From: Budorcas taxicolor
Taxonomy: Eukaryota; Chordata; Mammalia; Artiodactyla; Bovidae
Length of the DNA: 64,000 nt
Direction of reading: 5' to 3'
Assembly: GCF_023091745.1 (NCBI RefSeq)
Contig: NC_068925.1
Span: 2,418,001-2,482,000 of the forward strand
This document shows, piece after piece, positions 46,921 through 58,270 of this stretch. How positions within the stretch are numbered: position 1 is the stretch's first letter; the number at the start of each line of letters is the position of its first letter. The notes beneath the pieces were generated by a model. The model saw only the letters and a program-made list of their open reading frames with translations, was not told the DNA's origin and searched no databases. The position numbers were made by a program, and so were the translations under genes.

Positions 46921-49900
46921 CAGTTCAGTTCAGTCACTCAGTCATGTCCGACTCTTTGCAACCCCATGGACCGCAGCACACCAGGCTTCCCTGTCCATCA
47001 CCAAATACTGGAGTTACCCAAACTCATATCCACTGAGTCGGGGATGCCATCCAACCATCTCATCCTCTGTCATCCCCTCCTCCTCCTGCCTTCAGTCAGC
47101 ATCAGGGTCTTTTCCAATGAGTCAGCTCTTTGCATCAGGTGGCCAAGGTATCGGAGTTTCAGCTTCAACATCAGTCCTTCCAGTGAACACTCAGGACTGA
47201 TCTCCTTTAGGATGGACTGGTTGGATCTCCTTGCAGTCCAAGGAACTCTCAAGAGTCTTGTCCAACACCACAGTTCAAAAGCATCAATTCTTCGGTGCTC
47301 AGCTTTCTTCTCACATGCATACGTGACTACTGGAAAAACCATAGCCTTGAGTAGATGGACCTTTGTTGACAAAGTAGTGTCTCTGCTATTTAATATGCTG
47401 TCTAAGTTGGTCATAACTTTCCTTCCAAGGAGTAAGCATCTTTTAGCTTCATGGCTGAAGTCACTATCTGCAGTGATTTTGGAGCCCAAGAACATAAAGT
47501 CTCTCACTGTTTCCACATTTATTTGATATGAGTGATGGGACCAGATGCCATGATCTTAGTTCTGAATGTTGAGCTTTAAGCCAACTTTTACACTCTTTTC
47601 TTTCACCTTCATCAAGAGCTCTTTAGTTCTTCTTCACTTTTCTGCCATAAGGGTGGTGTCATCTGCATATCTGAGGTTATTGATATCTCTCCCAGCGATC
47701 TTGATTCCAGCTTGTGCTTCTACCAGCCCAGCATTTCTCATGATGTACTCTGCACATAAGTTAAATAAGCAGGGTGACAATATACAGCCTTGACATACTC
47801 CATTTCCTATTTGGAACCAATCTGTTGTTCCATGTCTAGTTCTGACTGTTGCTGCATACAGATTTCTCAAGAGGCAGGTCAGGTGGCCTGGTATTCCCAT
47901 CTCTTTAAGAATTTTCCACAGTTTATTGTGATCCACACAGTCAAAGGTTTTGGCATAGTCAATAAAGCAGAAATAGATGTTTTTTCTGGAACTCTCTTGC
48001 TTTCTTGATGATCCGGTGAATGTTGGCAATTTGATCTCTGGTTCCTCTGCATTTTCTAAAACCAGCTTGAACATCAGGAAGTTCACGGTTCACATATCGC
48101 TGAAGCCTGCCTTGGAGAATTTTGAGCATTACTTTACTAGCGTGTGAGATGAGTGCAATTGTGCGGTAGTTTGAGCATTCTTTGGCATTGCCTTTCTTTG
48201 GGATCGGAATGAAAACTGACCTTTTCCAGTCCTGTGGCCACTGCTGAGTTTTCCAAATTTGCTGACATAGTGAGTGCAGCACTTTCACAGCATCATCTTT
48301 CAGGATTTGAAATAGCTCAACTGGAATTCCATCACCTCCACTAGCTTTGTTCATAGTGATGCTTCCTAAGGCCCACTTGATAGCATATTCCAGGATGTCT
48401 GGCTCTAGCTGAGTGATCACACCATCGTGATTATCTGGGTCATGAAGTTCTTTTTTGTGCAGTTCTTCTGTGTATTCTTGCCACCTCGTCTTAATATCTT
48501 CTGCTTCTGTTAGGTCCATACCATTTCTGTCCTTTAATGAGCCCATCTTTGCATGAAATGTTCCCTTGGTATCTCTAATTTTCTTGAAGAGATCTCTAGT
48601 CTTTCCCATTCTATTGTTTTCCTCTTGTTTCTTTCCACTGATCACTGAGGAAGGCTTTCTTGTCTCTCCTTGCTGTTCTTTGGAACTCTGCATTCAAATG
48701 GGTATCTTTCCTTTTCTCCTTTGCTTTTCACTTGTCTTCTTTTCACAGCTATTTGTAAGGTCTCCTCAGACAGCCATTTTGCTTTTTTGCATTTCTTCTT
48801 CTTGGGAACGGTCTTGATCCCTGTCTCCTGTACAGTGTCATGAACCTCCGTCCATAGTTCATCAGGCACTCTATCAGATCTAGTCCCGTAAATCTGTTTC
48901 TCACTTCCACTGTATAATTGTAAGGGATTTGATTTAGATCATATTTGGGTCATACCTGAATGGTCTAGTGGTTTTCCCTACTTTCTTCAATTTAAGTCTG
49001 AATTTGGCAATAAGGAATTCATGATCTAAGCCACAGTCAGCTCCCAGTCTTGTTTTTGCTGACTTCATCTTTGGCCTCAAAGAATATAATCAATCTGATT
49101 TCAACGTTGGCCATCTGGTGATGTCCATGTGTAGTCTTCTCTTGTGTTGTTAGAAGAGGGTGTTTGCTATGACCAGTGCGTTCTCTTGGCAAAACTCTAT
49201 TAGCCTTTGCCCTGCTTCATTCTATACTCCAAGTCCAAATATGCCTATTACTCCAGGTGTTTCTTGACTTCCTACTTTTTCATTCAAGTCCCCTATAATG
49301 AAAAGGACATCTTTTCGGTGTGTTAGTTCTAAAAGGTCTTGTAGGTCTTCATAGAACCGTTCAACTTCAGCTCTTTCAGCATTACTCGTCAGGGCATAGA
49401 CTTGGATTACCATGATATTGAATGGTTTGCCTTGGAAATGAACAGAGATCATTCTGACGTTTTTGAGATTGCATCCAGGTACTGCATTTCGGACTCTTTT
49501 GTTGACTATGAGGGCTACTCCATTTCTTCTAAGGGAGTCTTGCCCACAGTAGTAGATATAATGGTCATCTGAATTAATTTAACCCATTCCAGTCCATTTT
49601 AGTTCTCTGATTCCTAAAATGTTGACATCCACTCTTGCCATCTCCTGTTTGACCACTTCCAATTTGCCTTGATTCATGGACCTAACATTCCAGGTTCCTA
49701 TGCAATGTTGCTCTTCACAATATCAGAGCTTGCTTCTATCACCAGTCACATCCACAACTGTGTGTTGTTTTTCCTTTGGCTTCGTCTCTGCATTCTTTCT
49801 GGAGTTATTTCTCCACTGATCTCCAGTAGCACATTGGGCACTTACCAACCTGGGGAGTTCCTCTTTCAGTGTTGTATCTTTTTGCCTTTTCATACTGTTC

Positions 49901-50280
49901 ATGGAGTTCTTAAAGCAAGAATCCTGAAGTGGTTTGCCATTCCCTTCTCCAGCAGACCACATTTTTCAGAACTCTCCATGACTTGTCCGTCTTGGGTGGC
50001 CCTACACGGCATGGCTTAGTTTCAGTGAGTTAGACAAGGCTGTGGTCCATGTGATTAGATTAGCTAGTTATCTGTGGTTGTGGTTTCAGTCTGTCTGCCC
50101 TCTGATGCCCTCTCTCAGTGCCTACTGTCTTACCGGGATTTCTCTTACCTCAGACATGGGATATCTCCTCTCAGCCCTTCGCTACTCCAGTGCCACGCAG
50201 CCTCGCTCACCACTGTGTGGAAGATTTTTCTATATCTGGCTTCGAGGATAGCTGCTAAGAGGAAGGTCAGGCAAGGAGTT
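46921..50280 (-). mobile_element. Near-full-length BovB (RTE) LINE, antisense to PPFIA4
   Basis: About 3.3 kb antisense, from the 3' tail complement at 46,921 to 5' region sequence near 50,200-50,300 (5' end approximate). Minus-strand frames cover the whole protein in order. The AP-endonuclease-like part is at 49,222-49,452 (VIQVYALTSNAE, FIIGDLNEKVGSQ). The linker is at 48,642-48,869. The RT domain is at 47,634-48,693 ([46 protein letters not shown], catalytic LRYADDTTLMAE). The C-terminal part is at 47,070-47,516. At least four frameshifts or stops separate them, so it is inactive. No target duplication was identified. Confidence 0.9.
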
Positions 50281-50559
50281 TGGCCTGTGCTCTTCCTTCA
50301 GGAGTGAGCATTCTGGAAGACTTAGTGGGTGACTGCTGCCATCTGATGCCGTGGGCTTGGGAGGCCTGGCAGTGAAGCTCTGATGGTTGGTGGTAAGTAG
50401 AAAGATGGGCTGAGCCTAGTTCCTTGACTTGAACTCACACTAGGCCAGTTGTGGAGTACCCTAAAATTTTGGTCCTTGTTTGGGGCAGAGCACATGAACA
50501 AGTACGATTTTTATTCCTTCATTATTATTCTCATCCTTCCCTCCTTTCCCTCTCATATA

Positions 50560-51060
50560 TTCTCAGAGAAGTTCAAGACCACATATATGCTTATACTCTC
50601 TCATGATCAGCAACATGCTTTCACGATCATGCACACATGCAAAGCTCTCACGGCAGCCACGTGCTCTCATGAACATGCATGCTCTCATGACTCCCAGGTG
50701 TACTCTCAGGATTGCACACACATGTATTTTCATGACCAGTCATGAGCCCTGACATATACTCGTGATCACACACATCCACACAGTCTCACCATTTTACATG
50801 CCCACTAATGTTCTCTCCTGCACATGGACTCAGGACCCTGTTCTCATGACCATACTCTTATACACACACATACACACAAGCACATATCTCTTTCAAGGTT
50901 ACACATTGACACCACAGATTCTCATGACTGTACCCTTACTCTGTTGTGTGAATACACATGCCCCGCCCATATTCTATTTTGTGTACGCACATACCCCCAC
51001 CCCCCACACACTTGTGTGACCACTTGCAGTGCACACTTTTTATTGTGCCTACATTTCTCT
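50560..51060. repeat. Degenerate CA-rich / tctcatga-rich low-complexity tract
   Basis: Irregular recurrence of tctcatga(c/t) and cacacacat-type words, with ctctcatgat at 50,598, tctcatgaac near 50,657, tctcatgact near 50,683, ttctcatgacc near 50,841 and ttctcatgact near 50,920. It looks like a decayed minisatellite. Frames across it are low-complexity artefacts. Confidence 0.6.
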
Positions 51061-51337
51061 GGGCAGTCCTGTGTGCTCTGGATCTTTCACACCCCAGCAC
51101 CTGACAGTACTCCCTTCTGATGCTCCTTATTACCCCTGGACAGTTGTTTTCTGCTCTGTGGCAGCGCCCTACTTCTTTGCTGACTGAGGACATATATGTG
51201 TTCATCAGTGGCTCTGATTAGCAGAAGATGGTTAGGGTTACTGTACTTATGATGTAAATTCAGCCAAAGCCAGGCGCTATGTTCAGTGGTGCAGCCTATC
51301 TTAACTTTTGTAAATAAGTGATCTCTATTAGACATTT

Positions 51338-51546
51338 GGGGCTTCCCTGGTGACTCAGTCGGTAAAGAATCCAACTGCAGTGCAGGAGATCCAGTTCAGT
51401 CCCTGGGTCAGGAAGATCTGCTGGAGAAGAAAATGGCAACCCACTCTAGTATTCTTGCACGGGAAATCCCATGGATGGAGGAGTGTGGCGGGCTATTGTC
51501 CATGGGGTCGCAGAGTCAGACATGATTGAGCAACTAAAGCGCCACC
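51338..51546 (+). mobile_element. Bov-tA SINE, sense, in presumed PPFIA4 intron 1
   Basis: Full-length sense Bov-tA, ggcttccctggtgactcag to gagcaactaaagc. The flanks attagacattt (51,327-51,337) and attagaccttt (51,547-51,557) are a target duplication with one mismatch. Confidence 0.93.
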
Positions 51547-51557
51547 ATTAGACCTTT

Positions 51558-54500
51558 AGCATGTGGCCCCCCAGTGTGTCCTGTGTAGCCTTCCCAGGCC
51601 CTTGTTCTGTTGCACTGATGTGCTGCCTCTGAGAGAATGTGTGTTTATTTTAGCAGAGGTCTCTGTAGACAATACCTACCAGAGATCTTCTAACCTCTTG
51701 TTAGACTTGGAACCCTTTAATACAAATGAAACCTTAATCGGAAATCCAGTAAAATTCACAGATTTGGAGTTGATGAGATTAAAGAAAGAAAAGAGTTCAG
51801 AGCCCTTTGCATTTGTCTTACCTCTATCCTCTTTTTTTTTTTCATGCCAGGCTGCCCCGAAGGTACTCTATGAAAAAGCCCAGTTGGCAAACCCCTGGCT
51901 TAATTTAAACGGATAGCTGTGACGGCTGTAACTGTGGTTACCTTAGAAGTGGGCTGTTTTGGAGGTGTACAGAGACCTGCAGGCCTCCTTTCTGCCCCAG
52001 CCTCTGCCATTAGTCCCCCCTGGGTGGTGACAGTGAGAGTGACCATGTGGTTCGGCACACCTGGGGCAGTGGCATTTTATATCTGTGTCCTGGTGCGGTT
52101 GTTAACAGTGCCTGCATTCACTGTCCTGATTTGGACAGAAAGTTCTTTGCTTACCCAAACGATAGGCCATGTCTTAGTAAGAGGTGGCTTATAACTCACT
52201 CCCGTGGAGCAGCTGGAGAGATGGGCTTCACAGGTATGGGCCCAGGGGAACCTGTCAGATGGAGCAGCCTCTTCCTGTGTCAGCTGACTATGCCAGCATT
52301 CAGAAGTTGAGTGTCTTAAGCTGACAGTCGGTGCTAACCTGTGCTTGAGCAGCATTTTATACTTCTAAGAACAGTTTCATGTCTCTTAACTCCTTAGACC
52401 CTCATGACAACTTGTGAGATCACTAGATCGTGTTACATGTTATGACTTTTATTTCCCAGATTTGGGAACCTGAAGCTCAGAGAGAGGAAGTCTCATTGCT
52501 GGCCCTTTAGAGACCCAGAGAACTGGATGCTTTTGAAAGGATTTGTGACCAGCAGTGAGAAAGTATCAATAAAGCTTTTCCAAAAGATTTTTCCTCTGGG
52601 AACGCTTCCTCTAGCTAATGCAGATTTTTAGTTTTCTTATTGTATTTGGAGTGGGCTCAGCCTCAAGATGCTTCAGGAGCCTGAAATGCTAAGAATTAAT
52701 ACTTACTGAGTGTTTGATGGACACTGATGTCAGCACTTTGTGTATGTGATTGAACTCTAGTAATTCTCACATCTGCTATCTGAAGTGAATATTACTATCA
52801 TCTCCATTTCACAGGTGGAGAACCAAGGCTCAGAGAGATTAGGTATCTTTCCAGAGTCGCATGAGTGGTCAGTGAAGGAGCCAGTTCATCAACCTCCTCC
52901 AGAGTCTGCCTTTTAAGGCAGGAGTGGCCCCCATCTTGCTGTAAAGAAGTTTTAATTTTTTAGAGGGCAAGATAAGTTTTTTCTATTTTGAACTTCCCTT
53001 CTTTAAAGTGGGTCAGGAATGGACTTCCTAGAATGACTCTGTCACATGTATCCACTCAACTCTGTGTATATCAGGCCCACGGTAAGTGTTGGAGAGTCCA
53101 AAGATAATTAGGTTATGGTTCTCACTCTAGAGTCTTCAGTTGAGTTGATGTGCCACAAACAGAGGACAAAACTGTTCTGGGTCAGTAGAAGGGCCAATCT
53201 TATGTGTGGAGGGAATCAGAAAGGTTCCATGGGGGAAGTGGTGCTTAAGATGAGCTTAAGGGTGATCAGAAGTTCCTTAGACTAATATGGAAAGGAGACT
53301 AAGGCAGGCTGGATGAAGTGCTAGAAGCTCGTGAGCAATCGGTGGACTCTGGGAGCTTGACAGTGAGCAGAGACAAGGAGTAGCAGAGAAAGGCAGCTCG
53401 GTGGGGCTTTGGAGAGGGGGCTGAGTGGGGGCAAGTCTTCTTGGGGTTTTGAGCTGGATCGGAAGAGGAACAAGGGGAGAGGATGGACTTCTGCATGAGA
53501 GGAAAAGAGAGGTGGGGAGCTGGACTGCGTTCCACTGAGAGGATGGTGTCTGAAAGCCCCAGAGGGAGGTGGCTGAGGGCTCGGAAGAATGTCTGTTTTC
53601 GTAGTTCCTGTGGGAATAGGGAAGATGGAGTGGTGCGGGAAATTCAGGCAGTCTCCTTAAACAGCTCAGTATAGAGCCAGCCAGGGGGAGGGGGAGAGGT
53701 CTGCTTAGGGGGTGGATGAGGCTCTGTAGACAGGTCGCTTCCAGTGGGGACGTGGCTGCCTCATGACCATGGTGCCCGCTGTGCAGAGGCCTTCGCTCGG
53801 GCTAGAGGAGAGTTGGTAGAGGAGGGCTGAGGCAAGCGAACCCTTAGGCTGCCGTCTCCTGGATAAGGGCGAAAGGGGCTGGGGCCCAAGTACCTTGGCT
53901 TCTTGGAAGAAACAGGATGCCTGAAGGAGTCGTGTTCACTCCCCTCTCCTCCATCCTCTACTCCTCTTTGGAGTCAGACAGACTGGAATTGAATCCTAGC
54001 TCTTCTTATTACTAGCCGCATAGACTTGACTTGTTGCATGGCTTGTCTCAATTCTCAAATCTGTGAAATGAGAATTGTGTCTTCCTTGCAGGGAACTGGA
54101 GAATTAACGTTACTATGTGTCAACTGATGCCACAATGTCTGGCACATGGTAAATTCTGAATAAATCATAGCTGCTTTCATAATTGTTACTGTTTTCCTAG
54201 GTGATTCTCCCCCATTTCCTCAGGTCTTCACCCTTCCTCCAATTGAGTGGTATCTGACCTTCCTTTTTCACCTCTTTACCCTGAAGGAGCTCTCACCCTG
54301 AAGCTCCCTCTTTGCCTGGCTCTTGGCCCACTTACACTTGGGCACAGCTCCTGGAAGCTTTGCCCTGGCCCTTGGGCCTCTATGGAAGCCAGTAGCTTTG
54401 CCCTTGCTGAGCTGTCTTACCATGGTGGGGCCTGCCATCTGGCAGGGCAGTGGGAAGCCAGCCTGTATATGTGTGTGTGGTCAACCAGAGCATCACATCC

Positions 54501-55238
54501 AAGCGCCTATCCCTCCTGTTTGTTAGGAAAAGATGGGGGTGATTTTTAGGGAGCCAAAGAGGTTTCAGAGTCTCTGCCTCTCCTGTATTCTTAAGCTCAG
54601 AGGCCTGGTTTTCATCTGACCCTCCCTCTTAACACACACACATCAGCTCGGTTAGGGGCACTCCTCTGTTGTGTCACAGCCTGCCCACACTCCTCACCGC
54701 CACAGCTCCTCACACATGTCTCCTTTAGGGGCTGGTAGCTTTTGACCTGTGAGTATTACTTAGAAATTGTGCAGGAGTTGAGGCTTCTGCTAGGTTGAGA
54801 TGATAACTGCACTATTTAAAGATGGCCATGGAACCAGAAAGAGCCAGGTGTCCTGATAGGGCTGTTCTTGAGCCCCCGTCTGTTCACCACACTAGTGCAG
54901 TTTGTGGGGGCAGCCATAGGAAGTCCTGGACAGTCATCTCAGAGGCATCCACCTGCCATGCACCTCTGGGCGCAGCCTGCTCTGTGGTTTGCCATTTCTC
55001 TAGGGAGAGTGGAGTGGCTACCTGGCTCCTGGTTTGGAAGGAGCCTGGGGAAGCGATGATGGTACCAAAGTCAGCTTCTCAATTGCCAGGATGACTGGGA
55101 GGATTTTGGTAGGCCAACTCAGACCAAATGTCCAGCACGTCACTGTGGGCAGCCTGAGATCCTGTTCCCTTCCTGAGAACTTCTCAACCCCTTTCCTAGA
55201 AGGAAACTCCACCCACAGGCCCACCTTTGCCCACTACT
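51558..55238 (+). other. Presumed PPFIA4 intron 1, central part, with old MIR copies
   Basis: No credible exon. Ancient MIR-like SINEs are recognisable at about 52,400-52,500, 52,690-52,880 (ggtggagaaccaaggctcag, antisense-like order with ttactgagtgtttgat) and 53,965-54,175 (ctgtgaaatgagaattgtg, tctggcacatggtaaattc). The rest is unique, moderately GC-rich sequence. Confidence 0.6.
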
Positions 55239-55356
55239 CAATTCAGTTCAGTCACTCAGTCATGTCCGACTCTTTGCGACCCCATGAATCGCAGCACACC
55301 AGGCCTCCCTGTCCATCACCAACTCCCAGAGTTCACTCAGAGTCGCGTCCATCGAG
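55239..55356 (-). mobile_element. 118-bp BovB 3'-tail fragment, antisense
   Basis: Antisense BovB 3' end only (cagttcagtcactcagtcat to gttcactcagagtc). Perfect 11-bp target duplication tgcccactact at 55,228-55,238 and 55,357-55,367: a complete but very short insertion. Confidence 0.93.
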
Positions 55357-55809
55357 TGCCCACTACTAACATAATTCAAATGCCCCTACAATCATGGAAT
55401 GCTTTCTGCTTTTCCAGTCTCCTTATCTATGATCTCATCCCCCTGAGGTGGACTGAATAAGGGTCGTGGGTTCTGTCTTACAGCAGAGGTCTCAGTAAGT
55501 CAAGACAAGCCCAGGATCACTCAGCTAATCTATAGCAGAACTGAAGCTCAGGGCTCGAGTCCTAGCTCTGGGCTCCTTCCTGTGCGTTATACTGCGGGCT
55601 GCCTGAGCTCTGCTGGACTCAGTCCCTGTGCTCCTGAGCATACTGTGCTCTTTTCCAAAGCACAGCCTTTGCCACAGGGGCCCCTTCCCCAGACTGGCCT
55701 TCTCTTTGGCTTCACACTTCTTCAGGTAGGGGCAGGAGAGTGGGAAGGGATTGGGCTTGGCCGTTGATGAGCTTAGAGAGGTATGGTGGGGCCACTAACC
55801 GCTAACCAC

Positions 55810-56021
55810 TAGACGCTCAGTCGTTTCCGACTCTTAGCGACGCCATGGACTATAGCCTACCAGGCTCCTCCGTCCATGGGATTTTCCAGGCAAGAGTAGG
55901 ATTTTCCCACTGGAGTGGGTTGCCATTTCCTTCTCCAGGGGATCTTCCCGACCCAGGGATAGAACCCAGGTCTCCCGCATTGTAGGCAGATGCTTTACCC
56001 TCTGAGCCACCAGGGAATCCA
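55810..56021 (-). mobile_element. Bov-tA SINE, antisense
   Basis: Full-length antisense Bov-tA with core gccatttccttctccagggg and the tRNA-like end gatagaacccaggtctccc..gagccaccagggaat. It contains a short internal duplication (gattttcc repeated near 55,880-55,908). No clear target duplication; ends approximate. Confidence 0.88.
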
Positions 56022-57890
56022 GTGGCCTTTAAATCTCACAGAGTGGAGCGTTTCAGGTGAGGAGAGTGAGTGAGTCCGAGGAATTGCTGTTATTAGCATT
56101 AGTGAGAGCACTACCCTGGAAGGACTGGGGCAGCAGCTCGTCCTGTCTGCTCCCAGCTGCTCTGTGGAGCAGGGATACTGGGGTAACGTAGGGTGCAGAC
56201 CAGGGTGCTACTTTTCACCTCGTGGGATCCCGCCTTTTACAGTGGCTATCCAGTTTGGAGAAGGGCTCCCTGGGTCAGATTTTGTATCCATTTTCTGTGT
56301 CTGGAAACGTGTATGTCCTAAGGCTCCAAATCCTGTGTCTGCCAGTGTACATACATATGTGGGCATGTGTGTGCATATATGGGCACACCCACATGCTGCC
56401 TGAACTCTTGGGTCCTCTGGGAATGGCTGTGGCTGTGGACTTGGGAGTTCTCTAGTTAGTGCTCTGACTTTTCTCTCAGCTGGGCCCATGTTTCTCCCCT
56501 GCATCACTTTTTCTGTCCCCCATTCTGGGGGCGGGGGGCGGGGGTGGTCGGTAAGGGTGAATTCAGTTAGAAGAGGCTTGGCCCTTTTTTGGTTCCCCTG
56601 CTAGGTTCTGCCCTGCCACAGGCTGTCTGACTTCCTGTGTCTGACTTTTCGCTTCACACTGGGTCCAGATGCTGCCTGCCCTCTCCCTGACTCTCCCAGT
56701 CTGCCACCAGAGGGGTAGACATGAAGCTGTCTCTGAATTTCCCAGATGTAGAAGGGGTAGGGAAGGAAGGAAAGCACCATTTATGGGGTTTCTCTGAGTC
56801 CTTATCACTGTGCTGGCTGTCTACATCCCATCTATCCTAGAACAGGAGCCTTGAAGACAGCTTCCTCTGAAAACTGATTAGGTGGTAGCCTTCCAGCAGT
56901 GAGCAGGGAGCCCGGAAGCTGATGGGAGGCGGAAATCCCCAGCTGTTGGCCACCTTCCTCAGTCCCCTTTCCTTTGCTCTGACCACTGGACATCCCTGTG
57001 CCAAACTCAAGGTGTTACTGCCGGGCTGTGCACGTGTTAACCACCCTAGCTGGTGGCTTCTGACAGTGCTAGCATTGGGCAATGACATGGAGGGAGAAGA
57101 TTCCCAGACATGAGCAGAGGCCCCCCTTGGAAGCCCTGCCCTAGCAGAGTAACCCTCCCCACTCCCCGTCACCGATCCTTCACTTCATTCAGTCTCTGCT
57201 TCAGCCCATAGGTTCGTGAGTTCAGAGTGGAAGCCTGCTGTCTGCCAGGGTTCAGGAGTAGGGGATGACTTGATCCAGAGACTCTTCCCTGAATGACAGG
57301 CATGGAGCAGATCAGGGTTCTCTGCCTGCCCCAGTGTCCAGCCTGGGCCTTGCCAGGTAGCCATGTTGTACCAGGGGTCAGGGTAAGAGCTACTCTGCCC
57401 CTATTTCCTGTGACCCCAGTAGTCTATTCTGTGTGGGACTCGTATCCACTAAGAACTCTTTAACCCCTTCTGTGCTCACCCTGGCCTAAATGTGGAGGAG
57501 AAACCTCTGGTGGGGTAGGGACCCTGTTTCTCCTCCTCCCACTTGTGCAGCCCCACTTGGGAGGACTCTGGCCGCTTTCTGCTGCTCCCTTGCCACTTAC
57601 TGAATCATTGCTATATTTGGCCAGCAAGCCATGTGGGTGGGGGAGCCACTCCACTGCGGCTGCCCTTCTGACAGCTGCGGGTGGAGAAAGCTGCAGCAGC
57701 GGGCATGTGCATTTCCTGGGAGAACTAAGGAAGGCACCATCGAAGTGAGAAAACCCGGGGGAGGGGCCTGCCCAGCTCCTCCCCCACTCCCCCACATTCT
57801 GGTCCCGGTTCCTGCGTTCTCTGCCCTCACCCACGCTTCCTCCTCTGCCCTTCTCTGCTCAGCTTCTCACAGCAGTCTCTTCTCCAACAG
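56022..57890 (+). other. Presumed PPFIA4 intron 1, distal part
   Basis: Unique, GC-moderate sequence. A G-rich run at 56,527-56,549 could form a G-quadruplex. It ends in a pyrimidine tract with a good acceptor, tctcttctccaacag, at 57,876-57,890. No coding exon recognised. Confidence 0.5.
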
Positions 57891-58270
57891 ACCACGGCCC
57901 TCCAGAAACGATGGTTGTCAGTGGACCCCGCTGGGACTCTGCCAGGCTGCAGTGCTCAGTCTAAGAGAAGGGTCCTCTCTGAGCCCTGCTTGCTCCACCT
58001 GTCATGGCCACACTCGGCTGCTTCCTCCTTGTCTGGGGACACAGGGTGCCCAGCCCCAGCCCAGAGAGCGTAAACCAGGCCCTCTCACTCCGTTTCACAG
58101 GGGCACTCTGGGCATCAGGCCCCTTCCAGACTGAGAGCAGCTGATGCCGTGGAGAAGCCCCTGCCCACCTCTCCACTCACCTGGTACTGCCCACTGTGAG
58201 ACCTTTTCACTGAGACCCCCAGAGCTTCCAACCCTGTGAGCCACTCCCCTGTCCCCTGCCCACCCCCACC
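57891..58270 (+). other. PPFIA4: PPFIA4 5' UTR part of the first coding exon (predicted)
   Basis: From the acceptor ccaacag at 57,884-57,890 to the base before the ATG. The stretch is GC-rich and without a clear closer acceptor, so it is likely untranslated leader joined to the CpG-island exon. The acceptor choice is inference. Confidence 0.45.

Noticed and set aside
51563..51916. 117-codon frame possibly encoding a protein
   Set aside because: No recognised domain, no splice context and no known gene between TMEM183A and PPFIA4.
57631..58134. 167-codon frame before the PPFIA4 ATG
   Set aside because: Proline/serine-rich composition typical of GC-rich leader or intron, and crossed by the predicted exon acceptor at 57,890.
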